A stretch of DNA of 64,000 nucleotides from Saussurea involucrata (GCA_033807775.1 CM066314.1:146247429-146311428); one strand, 5' to 3'; positions 19,786 through 33,807 are shown, counted from the first letter of the stretch. Made by a program: numbers and translations. The notes: generated by a model from the letters alone, not told the origin.

Positions 19786-21461
19786 GTCTCAAAGTCAGTT
19801 AAATAGAAGTTCAGGGACCTTTTATGCTATTTCTTGTAACTATCCCTAATGGGATATAAATAGTTTCTTTTGTTTGAGATTTAGGGTTAATGACCTAATT
19901 ACTATTTGCTAAACCCCTTGTACGGCTACTGAGTAGTTCATCTTTTCTGCTATTCAATCAAGTGAGATTTATGACATTCATATGCTATTGTGTTGATTCA
20001 TTGCATTGCACTTGTTAATCTGGGATCCATATAAATTGATAAGACTTTATATGGATAAAGTTTCTATAGAAAAGCCTCGTGAGAAGTACTTTGAAAATCA
20101 CCGAACCGAGCCAAGTTAGTGAGTACGACGACCTTCCCCGTAACCTACATCGCACGGGAATTTGTGTTAGCCACTGTGGTCCAAAAGTGGAAGACGCTGA
20201 CGACTTTCCACGCGACTTAAGTCGTGCTAGGAAGTTGCGTACATCCACCAAGCTTGTTGTAAAGTTTGGAAAACATATTTTTTACCTCATTTTTTACTTA
20301 TTCTCTTTCTCTCACACCAACTTATAAATACGAATCTAGGTCATTTAATACACTATTTTAGGTGGTTGAAAACGTTAAAGAGCATTTAAAGTAAGGATTC
20401 AAGTATGGATTGTGTGGAGCGTCAAGATCCAATTCTTTACTCCATTCCTAAAGTATTCTTGGTTTTTTAGGTTTTACCAAAATTAAGCAATATGGGTTCA
20501 TTCTAACTCGTTTTAAAACATTTATACATTTCAAAACATTGTATTTTAGTCTCCTAAACATCTCTTAGATACATTTACTCTTTTGATGAATATTGACCTA
20601 CTTTTGAGCATTTTAGAAAACTTTGGGATTTTACCATTTTTCCTAATAAATGATGGATATTCATGTATGTGATATAAAAGTGTGTTTTAAGTACACATGT
20701 TATTTTGGGACTTGAACATTATGATTTGTGTTCATTCTTCATTTCTACATACTTGAAAATATTCCATGAAAATGGTTTTACTTTGAAAAAACAAATGAAG
20801 TATTCTACTTGTGAAATAAGGTATTCTATAACTCATGAATTCTTGCTAAAATGTTAAGAATATGATGTTGTGTTTGGGAGAGAAAATGGTTTTATTTTGA
20901 TTTTTTGAAAACTTTAACTTACGAGGTGAAGCTTGTGCCCAAATGATTTTATGAGGACATTTGATAGATGAAAACTATAATTTCGATAATAGTTAGTTGG
21001 TCACTCCCAAGTTGTGACGTGGATTAGAATTTAATGCAATGGATTCATAGGCATAGGAGTCTGTTTCATTTAAAATGAGATAGTCTTTCGTCTGTAACTA
21101 GAAATTGGCGTTGGGTCATCGGGGGCACCTTGGTACAGACTCTTGTAGCCGGATACTAGCCATTGGTTGCATGATGTAAATTCTAGCGAGTGAGTATAGT
21201 ATAACTAGGACCATTGGGGTCTTGAATTATTAATCACGGTTTTGTTGAACTCGTTATCCATTGATCCTTAGTGTGAGCTCTATAACATGGAATTGTGGCA
21301 TACTTTTGTGTTCCGCCACTACCCATGCAAACTAGATCTCCCTATCTTTGTAAGATGTATTTTGGACCTTATGGCCTTTATGTGAAAAACATGAATCTAA
21401 GTTTTAACCCAGGCTTTCAAACTTCTATCGTTTGATTTGGATTAATTATAAATGTTTGTTT
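19780..21461 (+). repeat. Element A 3' LTR, 5' portion (copy 1)
   Basis: Begins TGTTAGGTCTC directly after the purine tract AAAGGAGAAGAT, the hallmark of a 3' LTR. TATAAAT boxes occur at 19855-19861 and 20323-20330. A 12-bp palindrome CGACTTAAGTCG lies at 20213-20224. At 21462 the LTR is interrupted by element C, so its 3' end is not defined here. Confidence 0.7.
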
Positions 21462-22736
21462 TGTTAGTGAATGCCCAAAAACCAATCATATGATGATTGT
21501 AATTTTGAGTTTTGTTTCATGAAGTTAATAAATAAATAAAAGGCATTGCCCATTTTATTATGTCTATATTATATTTTGTGTTTTAGTTATTCATAATAAA
21601 TAACCTTAGAATAATGTATTCTAAATGTCCCTAGTTAAATATTATTTTGGGTTTAAGGTTGAAATAATATGATAATGACTAGCATGTGTAGGGATTCATA
21701 TAGAGATATTGAATCTACATACGGGTACAAAATGGAGATTTTGTGTATCGGACGTGACTCGTTATGAGAACACTGCATTGCATGTCATGTGAGTGTCATA
21801 AGTGTTTGTCATGTGGTCAATATACATGTAATTCTTTGACTTGAGAAATATGGAGTTTGTTATGTGCGAGTAATATACTTTAACATTTATTCTAATCATT
21901 CCGTAATTGGGTGACAGAATAATTGTTGGGTATGTTATAAATCACATGATAGAACTAGCATGTATCGAGATAGGATTTATCCCTCCTTTATGACGGGAGT
22001 GATGTCTCTGGGCCCCTTGATAAATATATACTAAGGAAATGCATGCATGCTCGGATAATTGATATGAGATATCATGATCTGTTTTATTAGTATATTAGGG
22101 AATCAAGAAACTAAAGATTGGACATAACGAGAATGACACATTCAATGTCTCGTGTTCAATCTAGACATCGAGGACAAAAGAATTAAATATGTAAACTGAA
22201 ATTGACTACAAACCGATAATTTGTTGTATCACCAATTCTCGTCATTTGGGTAACGGTGATGTATTGTTAGATACCGCTCATCGTTTATAACTATAAATAC
22301 GAGATTTTATATTTATTACCAACATGCAGAGAACCCATTGGGTCACACGTTTTGAACATATTCGAATAAGGAGTTTTAATAATTAAAATGTTTATTTATT
22401 ATATCCTATTTGTATTGATTTAATATGATTAAATAAAACCAGATATTATTTATGTGTGACAAATAAAGTTGGATAGGGATGGCCTTACAAGGGGAGTGAT
22501 GTTGCATGGATACTTCCACACTCAAGTAAGGTGTAGGGGTGGTGGTGCTTTCATGCCATGTTTCCATCACCATATAAAATGTATGACATTTTGCAAGAGT
22601 TAGTCTCACACATCTCTCTCAAAAATCACCTAAAATATATGCTCCCTTTTCTTTCTAAGTTTTGAAACCGTGACTAGCATCACGAGAAGGCAAAGGATTC
22701 GGATGGTTCGCGTGGATACCGTGGAGGCATCAAACT
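21462..22736 (+). repeat. Truncated element C LTR at the duplication junction
   Basis: The first 1275 of the 1411 LTR bases of element C, beginning TGTTAGTGAATG. It is cut at the AAACT junction, after which the sequence jumps back to element A gag. It has no downstream element C body. Confidence 0.95.
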
Positions 22737-24017
22737 GTGGAAACTCCAGTTCCAGTTACGGCAACACCAGATGTAGGATCTAACGATCAATCAGAGTTCA
22801 AACGATATATTCCACCTCTGATTTTGGAAAACATCATTTTCAAACTCGAAGAATCAATTGTGAGGGACAAGGTTATTTTTGACACCGAAAGAATTGTACT
22901 TTTATCGACTATAGACAAGCTCAAACAGAACAAAACTGATTCATTATCCGAATCAGAAAGAACGAGTTATAAAACCGTAATTGCCAAATTGAATTCTCAA
23001 TTGTCCGCCTTGGCGGCCGAGGCTTTAACAGAAAGAATGACTAAGGAAAGTCCCGTGGATACTCCAATGAAGCTTGCCTCTCCTGAAACCATCTCGGTTG
23101 ACCCGTCAACTACTTGTTCGGATAGTTCCTCGTGCAAAGCTTTTCTAGGAGTGTCTCATGACACCAATGATAAGAGTTTGAGTTACCAAGATAAAGGTAA
23201 GACGGTTCAAACCGAATCTGTTCAAAGGAATCTTTTTCCAGACTTTAATAATCCCTTTGCGGATGATTCATTTAACTGCTCCTCATCTGACTTTAATGGT
23301 GAACCCCCATTTGATTATGTACGACGGTTTTATGAGTTTATGAATTCCTCTGTTTGTCATGATGATGATGTTTCAAAAATTGATTTTGCTCCAAAGCTTG
23401 CAAGTCACACTCAATTTCTATAGAAGATGCCCACCCCGGTAAATTTTGAAAAAGGAGAATGTTCAAACTCCAAAAACGTTTCTGAGAACATTTCTTCAAA
23501 ATCTAAAACTAAACGTCGGTCCAAAAAACGATCTAAAATCGGTAAACGATCTAAAAGACAACCCTATTACTCCAGCTCCTCTGACAATAACTGTAATGTC
23601 ATTTCAGATAGAACGGGTCGAGGGAGAGCTGTTCAACAAGAGTGGGTAGAAAAGAAGCCTAAGTTACGCCACGAGAAGACTCAATCTTTTAATTCATTTT
23701 CGCATATTAGGGAGAACGATAACAATCATGATTTTGCTTTTAATAAGTCCGTTGAACATGGTTTTCAATTTCTGTTTAAACTTAATTCAGTTCAGCAATT
23801 GATTCAGATTTCGCGTGAATGTGTCCGTTGTTCTTTGTGTGGAATGAATGATTTTGTCGACTCTAAACATGCATCTCATTGGTTTGGTACATATCATGTG
23901 TTTAATTCCCGTTCTTCTAAATCCCGAAAAGGACCCAAATCTAAACGGGCCCCAAGAGAAGGTGTTGCACCTAACGTATCAGGACCCATTTATAAATGGG
24001 TACCTAAGAACCCCTAA
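22737..24017 (+). pseudogene. gag: Element A gag C-terminal part (copy 2)
   Basis: Begins abruptly at the duplication junction, so the first usable codon is not a real start. It keeps the stop at 23421 and the terminal KWVPKNP motif with TAA at 24017. One visible amino-acid difference from copy 1 is Asp to Glu near the Cys-rich patch (about 23819). Confidence 0.85.
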
Positions 24018-24040
24018 TTTCTGTTTTATAGCCCGGTCAT

Positions 24041-24661
24041 GTGTGGTTTCTTGATTCCGGTTGCTCCAAACACATGACTGGTAAACGGGAGCTCCTCACC
24101 AACTTCAAGGAGAAGTACTGCGGTGACGTTCGTTTCGGGAATGACAATGCAGCCCCGATTATGGGCTATGGCAATCTAGTTCAAGACAACCTTACCATAA
24201 AGCGAGTGTCCTATGCTGAAGGCTTGGGACACAACCTCTTCAGCATCGGCCAATTCTGTGACAAGAATCTTGAAGTCAACTTTAAGGCGAAGAGAAGCAG
24301 CATTCGTAACGAAGACGGAACGAAGATCCTCGCTAGGACTCGAAGAACGAATCTGTACACAATCAACCTCGCCTCTCTGAAGACCGATAAAGCTGTATGC
24401 CTCCTGTCCAAAGAAACTACTCAACAGAACTGGTTGTGGCATCGACGACTTTCCCATCTTAACTTCAAGCATATAAACAAGCTGGTGCTAGGCGGACTCG
24501 TCAAAGGAATGCCAGAACTAAGGTTCGAGAAAGAACATCTCTGCTCCACATGCGAGATAGGCAAAATGAAGAAGGCGACTCATAAACCGAAAGCGGTTCC
24601 AAGCACGTCCAGACCTTTGGATCTTATACACATGTATCTATGTGGTCCTATGCGCGTTTAA
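24041..24661 (+). pseudogene. pol: Element A protease and GAG-pre-integrase domain (copy 2)
   Basis: Same protein as in copy 1: protease DSG motif, HHCC-type pre-integrase domain, terminal TAA at the lost integrase core. I saw no difference between the two translated copies. Confidence 0.87.
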
Positions 24662-24732
24662 AGCATTAATCACAAGAAGTATGTACTGGTTTCGCTTCTG
24701 AACATGTCAGTTCAGAACCCGTGCTCACATGA

Positions 24733-26268
24733 GTGCTGGCCTCCACTCATTCTAGATCGGAAACCACACACACTCAAGTAGATCCTTCTTCGTCCAATAC
24801 TTCGAAGAAACAACGTTCTGATTTAGATCTACTTTTCGAACATTTTTATAACGATTTTCATTTGTCCCCTGTATCTACTGATGATTTTTTGAATGCAGAT
24901 GGAGCTGTGGTGGTGTCATCGTAAGTTACTCGTCCTCCATAAACTCCCAACACAACATCATCGAAGGACTCACCCTCTTCACCCGCAATAGAGACGACGC
25001 CATCTTCAAGCATGAATACGGTGTCCAAGACCGCATCCCTAGTGGTTCAACCCATACTGTCATCCCCCGAATCAAGCAACAGTGTCTCTCACACCGACAC
25101 AACAGAAGTCTCTTCGTCAACCGCTGTTCCTTCACAACCAGCGGCCGCCACACCGTTACATCCGAGTCCATCTCAAGAGGCGGTACAAGACTTACCCCTA
25201 GGCTCATATGTTGATCCCGACTATTCTCAACTGTTCATGGACCCGCTACCTCAGACACGGAAGTGGAATCGAGCACACCCATCTGAATAAATCATCGGTG
25301 ATCCGTTCGCTCCATTTCAAACCAGAGATTCGGTGGAAACCAAAGACGCCGCCCCCGCACTACTGAGCAACACTCAAAAACGGGCGGCAAAAGGAAATGA
25401 GTGTCTCTTTTCCATTTTCCTCAGCAACGTTGAACCCTCAACGGTTAGAGAAGCCTTGAACAATCCGGACTGGGTGATCGCCATGCAAGAAGAACTGAAC
25501 GAGTTTGAAAACCTCAAGGTATGGAGCCTGGTCCCTCGCCCAAAAAACAAGACGGTTATCAGAACGAAATGGATCTTCAAGAACAAGAAGGACGAGAATG
25601 GGATCGTTGTTCGGAATAAGGCAAGATTAGTAGCTAAAGGGTACCGACAACAAGAAGGGATTGACTATGAAGAGACGTTTACACCTGTCGCCCGAATCGA
25701 AGCCATCAGGATGTTCCTCGCGTATGCCGCTCACAAGAATTTCACCGTCTTCCAAATGGACGTGAAAACGGCGTTTCTCAACGGCAAGCTCAAGGAAGAG
25801 GTATACGTCTCCCAGCCAGACGGTTTCGTCAGCAACTCTCACCCCATTCATGTCTACCTTCTCGACAAAGCACTGTACGGAATGAAGCAAGCACCGAGAG
25901 CCTGGTATGATGCATTGTCTACATTTCTCATAAACGTGGCTTTCTCGAAAGGTAAAATCGACACTACTCTCTTCATTAAGAGAGAAGGTAAGGATATTAT
26001 TTTGATTCAGATCTATGTCGATGATATTATCTTCGGCTCTACGAACCCACAATACTGTCATAACTTTTCAGTCCTCATGAAATCGCATTTTAAAATGAGT
26101 ATGATGGGTCAGATGAATTTATTTCTCGGTCTTCAAGTTAAACAACTGTCGACCGGGATATTCATCAATCAATCTAAGTACATCACGGATATTCTTCGGA
26201 AGTTCCAGATGGAAAATTGTACACCCATGAAGACTCCCATGTCACCGGGTGTTACACGCCGATCCTGA
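24733..26268 (+). pseudogene. pol: Element A linker and reverse transcriptase (copy 2)
   Basis: Linker with the same in-frame TAA at 25288-25290, then an open RT from about 25333 with YVDDIIFGST. It differs from copy 1 by one visible substitution (Asn to Ile near 25846) and ends at the same frameshift. Confidence 0.88.
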
Positions 26269-26956
26269 CGGAAAGGATGTGAATCCTAGTACCTATAGAG
26301 GAATGATAGGTTCATTGATGTATTTTACGGCAAGTAGGCCGGATATAATGTTCTCCACCTTTTTGTGTGCTCGGTTTCAGTCTAAACCGAAAGAGTCACA
26401 CCTTATAGCAGTTAAACGCATTATACGTTATTTAAAAGGTACTGCTGATCTTGGCCATTGGTATCCTAAGGACACAGGTTTCGAACTCACAGCATTCTCA
26501 GATGCTGATCATGCGGGAAATATGCTTGACCGGAAGAGCACCACGGGTCACGTCCAGTTCCTTGGCGACAAGTTGGTTAGTTGGGCCTCTAAAAAGCAAA
26601 TATGCGTCTCCAACTCCACGGCGAAAGCGGAGTATGTGGCCGCGGCTAGTTGTTGTTCCTAAGTCATCTAGATGCATACACAACTGAAGGATTACGGGTT
26701 CCAGTACTCGAACATCCCAATCTATTGTGATTCCAAGAGTGTCATCGCTATCACCAGCAATCCGGTCCAACATACGAAAACCAAGCATATAGACGTGCAC
26801 TATCACTTCATCAAAGATCATGTGGAACGAGGTACGGTTGAACTCCATTTTGTAAGTACAGAAAATCAATTGGCAGACTTTTTCACAAAAGCCTTGGACG
26901 AAAAACGGTTCAATGAACTCGTGTCCAAGCTTGGTATGCTGAACTTGAAAGTCTAA
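26249..26956 (+). pseudogene. pol: Element A end of RT and RNase H (copy 2)
   Basis: Same double stop (26660 and 26669) and same natural end at 26956. Visible differences from copy 1 are Glu to Lys near the start (about 26272) and Thr to Ala at about 26747. Confidence 0.87.
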
Positions 26957-28208
26957 ATCCACCCTTGTGCGTGTCACACCTTCTCTTCACTACGGGTTAA
27001 CTGTATCTTTGTAAGATACACTTGTCTCGTAATGTAGTCTTAGTGTTTCATTCACATCGGTGTATCGTTTTTCTGTATTTATTTAATAGTTTTTCATTTC
27101 GTTTCTCGATTTTTTTTGCATGTTTCTTTATTCCTATTCTTTTAGTCTTTGTTTTCGTCTACTTTCCCGAGCTACTAACCTCTTGTTCTGAAGGGTGTTC
27201 ACCAAAGACCAAGTCCCCAAGGTAAGTTCCCCGTTATTCTTTGAATGTGTGAGGGGGAGCAAGTTTGATTTCTGTAGGGTTGAAAGGAAAATTATAATTT
27301 TGAAAAGTTGAGGGGGAGAGATGTAATTTTGAAAAGTTGAGGGGGAGAAAGTTATTTTTTGAAAATTTGAGGGGGAGAATTGAATTTTCAAAACCTGAGG
27401 GGGCGAAATGTAAATTCCTTTTCTTAAAGTTTGATTTTAAAGTTTTATTTAACTTCGGGGGTAATTTTTTCCATTGTTACAAAGTTGAGTTAAGTTGGAA
27501 CCGGGAGAGGTAAGGATCCGGTACCGGGTTCACTCCTGGTATCGACCGGTATATAAACCGGATTTTTGTCTGAGGTTCATCATAAGTTTCAAAAATTCAC
27601 GCCAAACCTCTCCTAAACCAACTTTTTCTCTCTACTTGAGTTTTGATCCAATCAGACCGCGATTTTCACTCTGATTCTCATGTATGTCTCCTAATCCATC
27701 TAAGTTCAGTAATCGATCGTCATTCAGTGTTTGATTTGAAGAAAACTCGATCGTTATGCTCGATTCGATGAAGTCGGCGCCGCTAGGGTTCGCAAACCCT
27801 TCGGCCCGACTCGTTTCGCTTCAACTCGTCATGTTACTGCTTCGATTCATGTTTTTATCAAGTTAGCATCATAAATCGAGGTTCGTGTAGGAGTCTGAAT
27901 CATTCGATTTGGACTTTTTGCGATCGATTCCCGGTTTGGGGAACTCCCGGTACCAATTCCGGGGTTGCGTGGTCCCGGTGTCTCACGACTTCCGGGTTCC
28001 GCCATCTCCCGGATCGGCTTCCGGGTTTGATGAGTCCCGATGTATTTGTTTTTAGCTAAGTCCCGGTATGACACCGGTTCCGGTATGACCCGGGTTCCGG
28101 ATCTCACTCCGGGTCCCGGTCCCGACCCTGGTTCCGAATTTCACTCTGGGTCCCGGTCCCGACCCCGGTTCCGGATCCGGATCCCATTCCGGTTCCGGAG
28201 TTGGGTCA
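26957..28208 (+). other. Element A spacer, left part (copy 2)
   Basis: Non-coding. It repeats the donor-like site (27222-27223), the polypurine-tract array (27248-27405), the TATA box (27550-27557) and the CCGG-rich repeat, here 12 bases longer than in copy 1. Confidence 0.7.
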
Positions 28209-29205
28209 TGTTGGGTCATCAAAGATTTGGAGATGACCTCCTGATCTCCTTACATTCTTTGAAAAACATATTTTATACTTAGAGAAATTTTAGGTTCTTT
28301 GTAATAGCTTAGTCATACTGTCAAAGTTCGGTGAAGTCAAAGATCAGCCGAAATCAAGAAGAAGGAAATCTACCAATGCGGATTGAAGATGGACTTCTCA
28401 ATCCAAACTAAGCTGTCTCACCGATTGTCTCCATGAAAATCGGTGAGATCCTCAAACAGGAGAATCCTCCCTTATCTCCTTGCTAAGAAGACTTTCATCA
28501 TAAGAGGTCATGTTTGCCATTCCACCAATTCTCTCCATGAGAAATCGGTGGGATCTTCAAAATAGGAGGATCCTCACACAACGCCTTCCTAAGAAGACTC
28601 TCACCTACTTTGTCCATGACAAATCGGTGGGATCCTTAAATAGGAGGATCCTCCCTTGTGTATTTGCTAAAAGGTTTTCTCATCAAAGAAGGAATGTCTG
28701 GGTACGGAGGGAAAAGGTGCATTTGTCCTTTTTCCCATTATTAGATACTGTGACCATCAAACCTTTCTAGCATCATAGGAAAAGACACATCAACTTTTGA
28801 GAGTCAAACCTATCCTTCAAATGACAAAATGACAAGTGTCCCATGCATCATATGTTCATGGCACTATATAAAGATGAAGACTTCTCCATGCAGATACAAC
28901 TCTTGAAGATTACTCTGTGCTCAAGACACTCTACTCCTTTCTCTCCTTGAACTTTATAGCTTTCAATCTTTGTGTTTTAGAAGTTGCTTAGTTTTCAGTA
29001 TTACTTTGTGAAGATTGTTAGAATAGATTTTATATGTTCTTTCCGTAACAATCTAATTGTTCTATGTGTTCTATGTGTAATTCTTGATTTGAATATTTTC
29101 AATAAAAGAATTAATTAAAGTGAAAAATTTGTGTATTGTATTCAAACCCCCCCCCCCCCTTCTACAATACATGTTCTTGTTCTTATTAGCCATCTGGGAC
29201 TAACA
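28209..29205 (+). repeat. Element B 5' LTR (copy 2)
   Basis: 997 bases, TGTTGGGTC to ACTAACA, four bases longer than copy 1 because of the poly-C run near 29147. The PBS follows at 29208-29219. Confidence 0.92.
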
Positions 29206-29251
29206 AGTGGTATCAGAGCGGAAAGTTTAATTTCAATAAACTTGATCTACA

Positions 29252-31860
29252 ATGGCTTCTTTTTCCTCAAACAATGAAGCTTTCTCTCAAAATTCTTTTT
29301 CTGAAAATGGCTCTATAGCCAAAACTCCTAAGTTTAACCCCAACAACTTCTCTTTATGGAAAAGTTGGATGATGCTTTTCATATAAGGAGTGGATAGTAG
29401 ATATCCAACCATTCTCAATGAGGGACCCATAGTCCCTAGAGTCTGGTCTCGCTATGAAACCAAAAAATCCGGTAAGAAAGTTGTTGACAAAGATGATTCT
29501 GATGATTCCTCTGATGAAGAAAAATTTGCTGCTAATGGTCGTTACATTCCTAAGAATCCCAAGAAATATACTGATGAAGATAAACGTCTTGTGTCTCTTG
29601 ATTCTAAAGTCAGGACCATCATTGCTCTCTCTCTTCCTGATGAAGTGTACCACTCTCTTGTAAATCTATCTACTGCCAAAGAGATGTGGTCCACTCTGTG
29701 TGTTCTGTACGAAGGTACAGATGAAGTTAAAAAGAGCAAAAAGATTTCTCTTGTTAGAAAATTTGAACTCTTTTCTTATGAGAAAGGAGAATCTCTCTCT
29801 AACTACTATAACCGCTTTAACAGTCTTCTTAATGATTTAAAGTTGTTAGGTAGAGTGTATGACGATGAGGAAATCCTGTGCAAGTTTATGGATTGTCTTC
29901 CTGATTTTTGGGAAAATATATGTACTTGTATAAAGACAACCAAGGATCTTGATCATATGCCTCTCATTGTTCTTTATGGAACTCTCTATGAGCAGACTAA
30001 ACTGCAAAGGAAGTCTGTCATCACAGATATAAAGAGCTCTTCTCTAGCTCTCTTAAGTGACTCTTCCAAAAGAACTAAGTGTATTCCAAGAATCACCTAC
30101 CCATTTGACTCTGACCATGATAGTCAAGAAGATTCCAATGAGCATTCAGAAGCATATCTTAGTGATGTTGGGGATGAATGTAAGGAAACTTTAGTTGACA
30201 AATTATCAGATGGGATATCCATGTTGGATGGGTATTCTAAATCCAAATCTCACATCTCTTCTGGAAAATCTAAGTTTAATAGAAAATCCTCCTCTTCTCT
30301 CTCCAAACACTCCTCTTTGGACAAAACTAATGAGGAATGTTTTAACTTTGGTAAAAGGGGTCATTTTGCTTCTGAGTGCATAAGTAAACACTTTGAAAGA
30401 CCCAGAACTTCTTCCTCAGGCCGATTTTCCTCAAAATCGGGAAGATCCAAATATGATTCCACCAATCTCTCCCCTTCCCAAAATTTCCACCAACCTCTCT
30501 CTCCTGCAAATTCTGACCGGGCTGAAAGATACAAAGAAAAATACAAGAGAGAAAAGGAAAGAAATGAAAGACTTGTGAGAAAGCAAAGGGTCTGCCTGCT
30601 AAAACTCATGATTTGGCAGATGAACCCACATCTGAAAGTGAGAATGACACCTCAAATGTGTGCTTCATGGCCAAGATAAATGACAATGATGATTCAGAAG
30701 ATCACCCCCCCCCCCCCCCTCAACTGCTCTTGTAACAGCTAAGTGCTTATCCACCTCATCACAGGTACATCATTTTCACTCTCTTTCTGATGCTGAAAAG
30801 ATTGATGCATTTGATTCTTTAACCATTGATCTCTATGAAGCTAAAAATCCTAAGAAAAAGGCAAATGCTCAAGTTTAATCTCTCTCTTCTCAACTTCAAA
30901 TATGTCTTTCCCAACTTGATCAGTTTGACAAAGTTAAGGCTGAGCTTGAAGATCTAAAATCCATCAACTTTATTCTTGCCAAGGAGAAAAACAAAATATT
31001 TAAACGTTTTCAAAAGGAGCAAGAAATTGTGAGAAAATGGACCAGTTCCTCCAAAAATCTAGAAAAGATTTTTCAAGATCAGATTTCTTGTGATGACAAA
31101 ACTGGTTTAGGCTTTGGAAAAATGGAAACTGATCAATCTTCAAAAACTCTTGCTTCCACCTCCTGTGTTTCACCACCTTTTTATGAAACCTCCGACTCAA
31201 GTTCAATTGGCTATGTGTCCATGAATTCTGGTGATTTGTCCGAAGCTTTAAAATTTGGCATGTTTATAAAAGCAAAAGATCCCATCTCCTTTCCAAATGA
31301 AAAAGCTCAAGGTTCCAATGACTCTTCCAAACCTATCTATGATTTTCTGAAAATCTTGGCTTTAGATGAAGCATCCTCCTCTGAACCCATGTCTTCTAAA
31401 ATTCTCGAAAGAAAATTTTCCAACTCTAACAAAAAAAATCTGCATCTGAAAAAGGCAAGTCTGTGCCAGCCGATGTTTTCTTAAAAATAAATTCCTCAAA
31501 TCTTTCTAAGAATACCTTTGTGACTTCCTCCACCGATTTTGTTCCCCGATCTGTGAACCTTAAAATGTCCAATTCAAAAGAGAAGATTCTTTTCCTTCCA
31601 AATTCTGAAAAAGGACGTTTGGGTGATGCACCCCAAATTTTTGATACTTCATCAAAATCTTTGAAAATAAAAGGCAAAAATAAGAAAAAATGTCAAGGTT
31701 CAAAAAGACATTTCTTTATAGAAAATGTTATATATGTGGTGATATTTTTCATTTTGCCAAAGACTGTCCAAAAGGAAGAATTAACCTGAGTGATACCAAT
31801 TCTTTCTCTTCAACATCTAACCTAAAAGGACCCACTACCAAATGGGTACCTAGGAAATAA
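29252..31860 (+). pseudogene. gag: Element B gag (copy 2), extra early stop
   Basis: Same gag as at 8821, from the ATG at 29252, but codon 45 is TAA (29384-29386) where copy 1 has GAA. The first substantial open stretch therefore starts after that stop. The poly-C run near 30706 is longer than in copy 1. It retains the CFNF knuckle defect, the later frameshifts and the terminal KWVPRK with TAA at 31860. The new stop arose after the duplication. Confidence 0.85.
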
Positions 31861-33020
31861 ATTCTTTGTGATTGCAGGTTCTGAGCTAAATAGATGGATC
31901 TATGTGGACCAGTATAAAAGTGAGACAATTGAAGAAATCATCAAGATCATCAAGAAATCTAAAGTGTCAAATGGTGAACTTTTGGATCTCCTCTTGTATT
32001 GGTCTTTGCACGCTCTCTAGTGCCAACCTCTTCTCTGCCGACATCATTACATCTCCCATCACTCTCCATTATTACCTACATTCTATTTTCCACCATACCT
32101 CTCACCTTACCTTTTCTCATCCATCCCACTAAATACATTACCCCAACCTCATTTCTTTATCATCTCATCATCCAACTTTCTCTCCTCTCTTACAACCTCT
32201 ACCAACCCAACTTCCTCGGTTCCCAACATCACACCTCAAAAATATTCTTTCTTTCATTGACAATCCTCCACCGATCCAACTCTCTCTAAAAAAAATGGTG
32301 ACCATCGGTGAGACTCTCACTGATCCAATCGGTGAAGTCTCCCACCGAAGCCCTCAAATCGGTGGACCCAATCTCATCGACACCCTTCTCCAATAAACCT
32401 CCATCGGTAAGACGCTCCATCTCACCGAAACCTTTCCTCTCATCAAACCGAACTCTCTATGTGTCATTTTCTCTCTCATAATGATGATCCTCCTATTTCA
32501 CCAAATTCCACTCTTGGTCAGCAACCCAACTTTCCTTTTCCATCAAAACCCTCATGCTACAAACTCTTCTAAAGATGTCATCCCAAATCCTTCTCCTCAA
32601 AATATTCCTCCTACTTCTCCTCAAAATATTCCTCCTCAAAACCTTCTCTCTTAAAATCCTCCGAACTTAATCTTTCTTGGGTCATCAAAAATTGGAAGAT
32701 GCAACTCCAATCCTCTATTCACCTTGAAATTCTTCCAAAATTTAGGTGGGTTTTCAAAAAAAAATGCATCGGTGAGTTGCAACAAAAGCAACACAAAAAA
32801 AAAAACTAATCGGTGGGCTGCCATCGGTAAGTGTTAAAAAACATTAAAAAAAATTAAAAAGGCCATCGGTGAGTATCAATATATATATATATATATATAT
32901 TATGTTTGTACATGCATCGGTGAGTTTCCAAAAAAAATAAAAAAAGAAGGTGTACATGCATCGGTGAGATTCAAAAAACAAATATTATTATGTTTGTATA
33001 TGCATCGGTGGGTTTTCAAA

Positions 33021-33085
<65 letters not shown>

Positions 33086-33679
33086 TTGCCGAAGTTTCCT
33101 ATCTTCATGGTGTTTCTTCTTCGTCGGACGCTGAGGGGGAGAAACCATCTGAGAGGGAACACCATCTGAGGGGGAGCAATATCAGCGTGCAACTCGATCA
33201 ACACCAATCCTCATTACTCATATTCAACTCCAACTCAAATTTTGGTCAAAGATAAGGGAACCGGCGAACCAACCCAAGGGGAGCAGATCAGTGTAGCCGA
33301 TGTAACTAAGGGGGAGGCAAACCAAGACAAAGGAAAAAGGGTGATGACTGCCAAATAGGAAGCTGAAGATGCTATGAGAAAGAAAGAAGATGCAAGATAT
33401 GGGCATAAGGCATCATGAGGCTAATTCACTCAAACTCAAACCTCCCTCAAAGATTGTCACCATTTTGGGATCGGGCAGATCAGTCTTATCTATGATGGAA
33501 GTACATTTTATTTCATTCATATTGTTTATTTTTATTCTTTCATTCATTTCATTCATTTGTAAATATCAGAGATACAAAAAAATACTAGGTGAAAAAGAAC
33601 CCAAAAGAGTAAAACAGGGTCAACATGTATTATTCATTGTCTTACTCATGTTTTTCTAAGTATGGATGTCATCATCAAA
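31861..33679 (+). other. Element B non-coding 3' region (copy 2)
   Basis: Same C/T-rich stretch, ATCGGTG motif cluster (about 32270-33015) and polypurine tracts as in copy 1, with a longer AT microsatellite (about 33023-33081). One motif that reads ATTGGTGGG in copy 1 (about 12570) is ATCGGTGGG here (about 33003). No coding signal. Confidence 0.75.
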
Positions 33680-33807
33680 TAGGGGGAGATTGTTGGGTCA
33701 TCAAAGATTTGAAGATGACCTCCTGATCTCCTTACATTCTTTGAAAAACATCTTTTATACTTAGATAAATTTTAGGTTCTTTGAAATAGCTTAGTCATAC
33801 TGTCAAA

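Larger units (their letters stand above)
1..21461 (+). mobile_element. Element A (copy 1): decayed SIRE-type Ty1/copia retrotransposon with 3' extra ORF, interrupted by element B
   Basis: Order of parts: a 198-base leader, gag (199-3602), protease and pre-integrase domain (3626-4246), linker and RT (4318-5853), RNase H (5834-6541), a spacer split by element B (6542-7781 and 15735-15972), a 3' reading frame (15973-19785), and a 3' LTR beginning at 19780. Protease, integrase, RT, RNase H in that order defines copia. The very long gag ending in a WVPK-type motif, the RT and RNase H sequence type and the 3' ORF point to the SIRE lineage. The 5' LTR lies left of the window. Many stops, frameshifts and an integrase deletion make it defective. 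Confidence 0.9.
2317..22736 (+). repeat. 20.4 kb tandem segmental duplication, copy 1
   Basis: This block is repeated in direct orientation at 22732-43198. It begins inside the gag of element A and ends 1275 bp into the 5' LTR of element C. The junction shares the five bases AAACT with both parental ends (2317-2321, 22732-22736, 43194-43198). By eye the copies differ at about 40 single bases. Other differences are a 12-bp indel near 7745, poly-C runs near 8715 and 10266, and AT runs near 12460, 12600 and 14630. Both copies share the same nested insertions and almost all of the same stop codons, so the duplication is younger than all of them. Confidence 0.95.
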
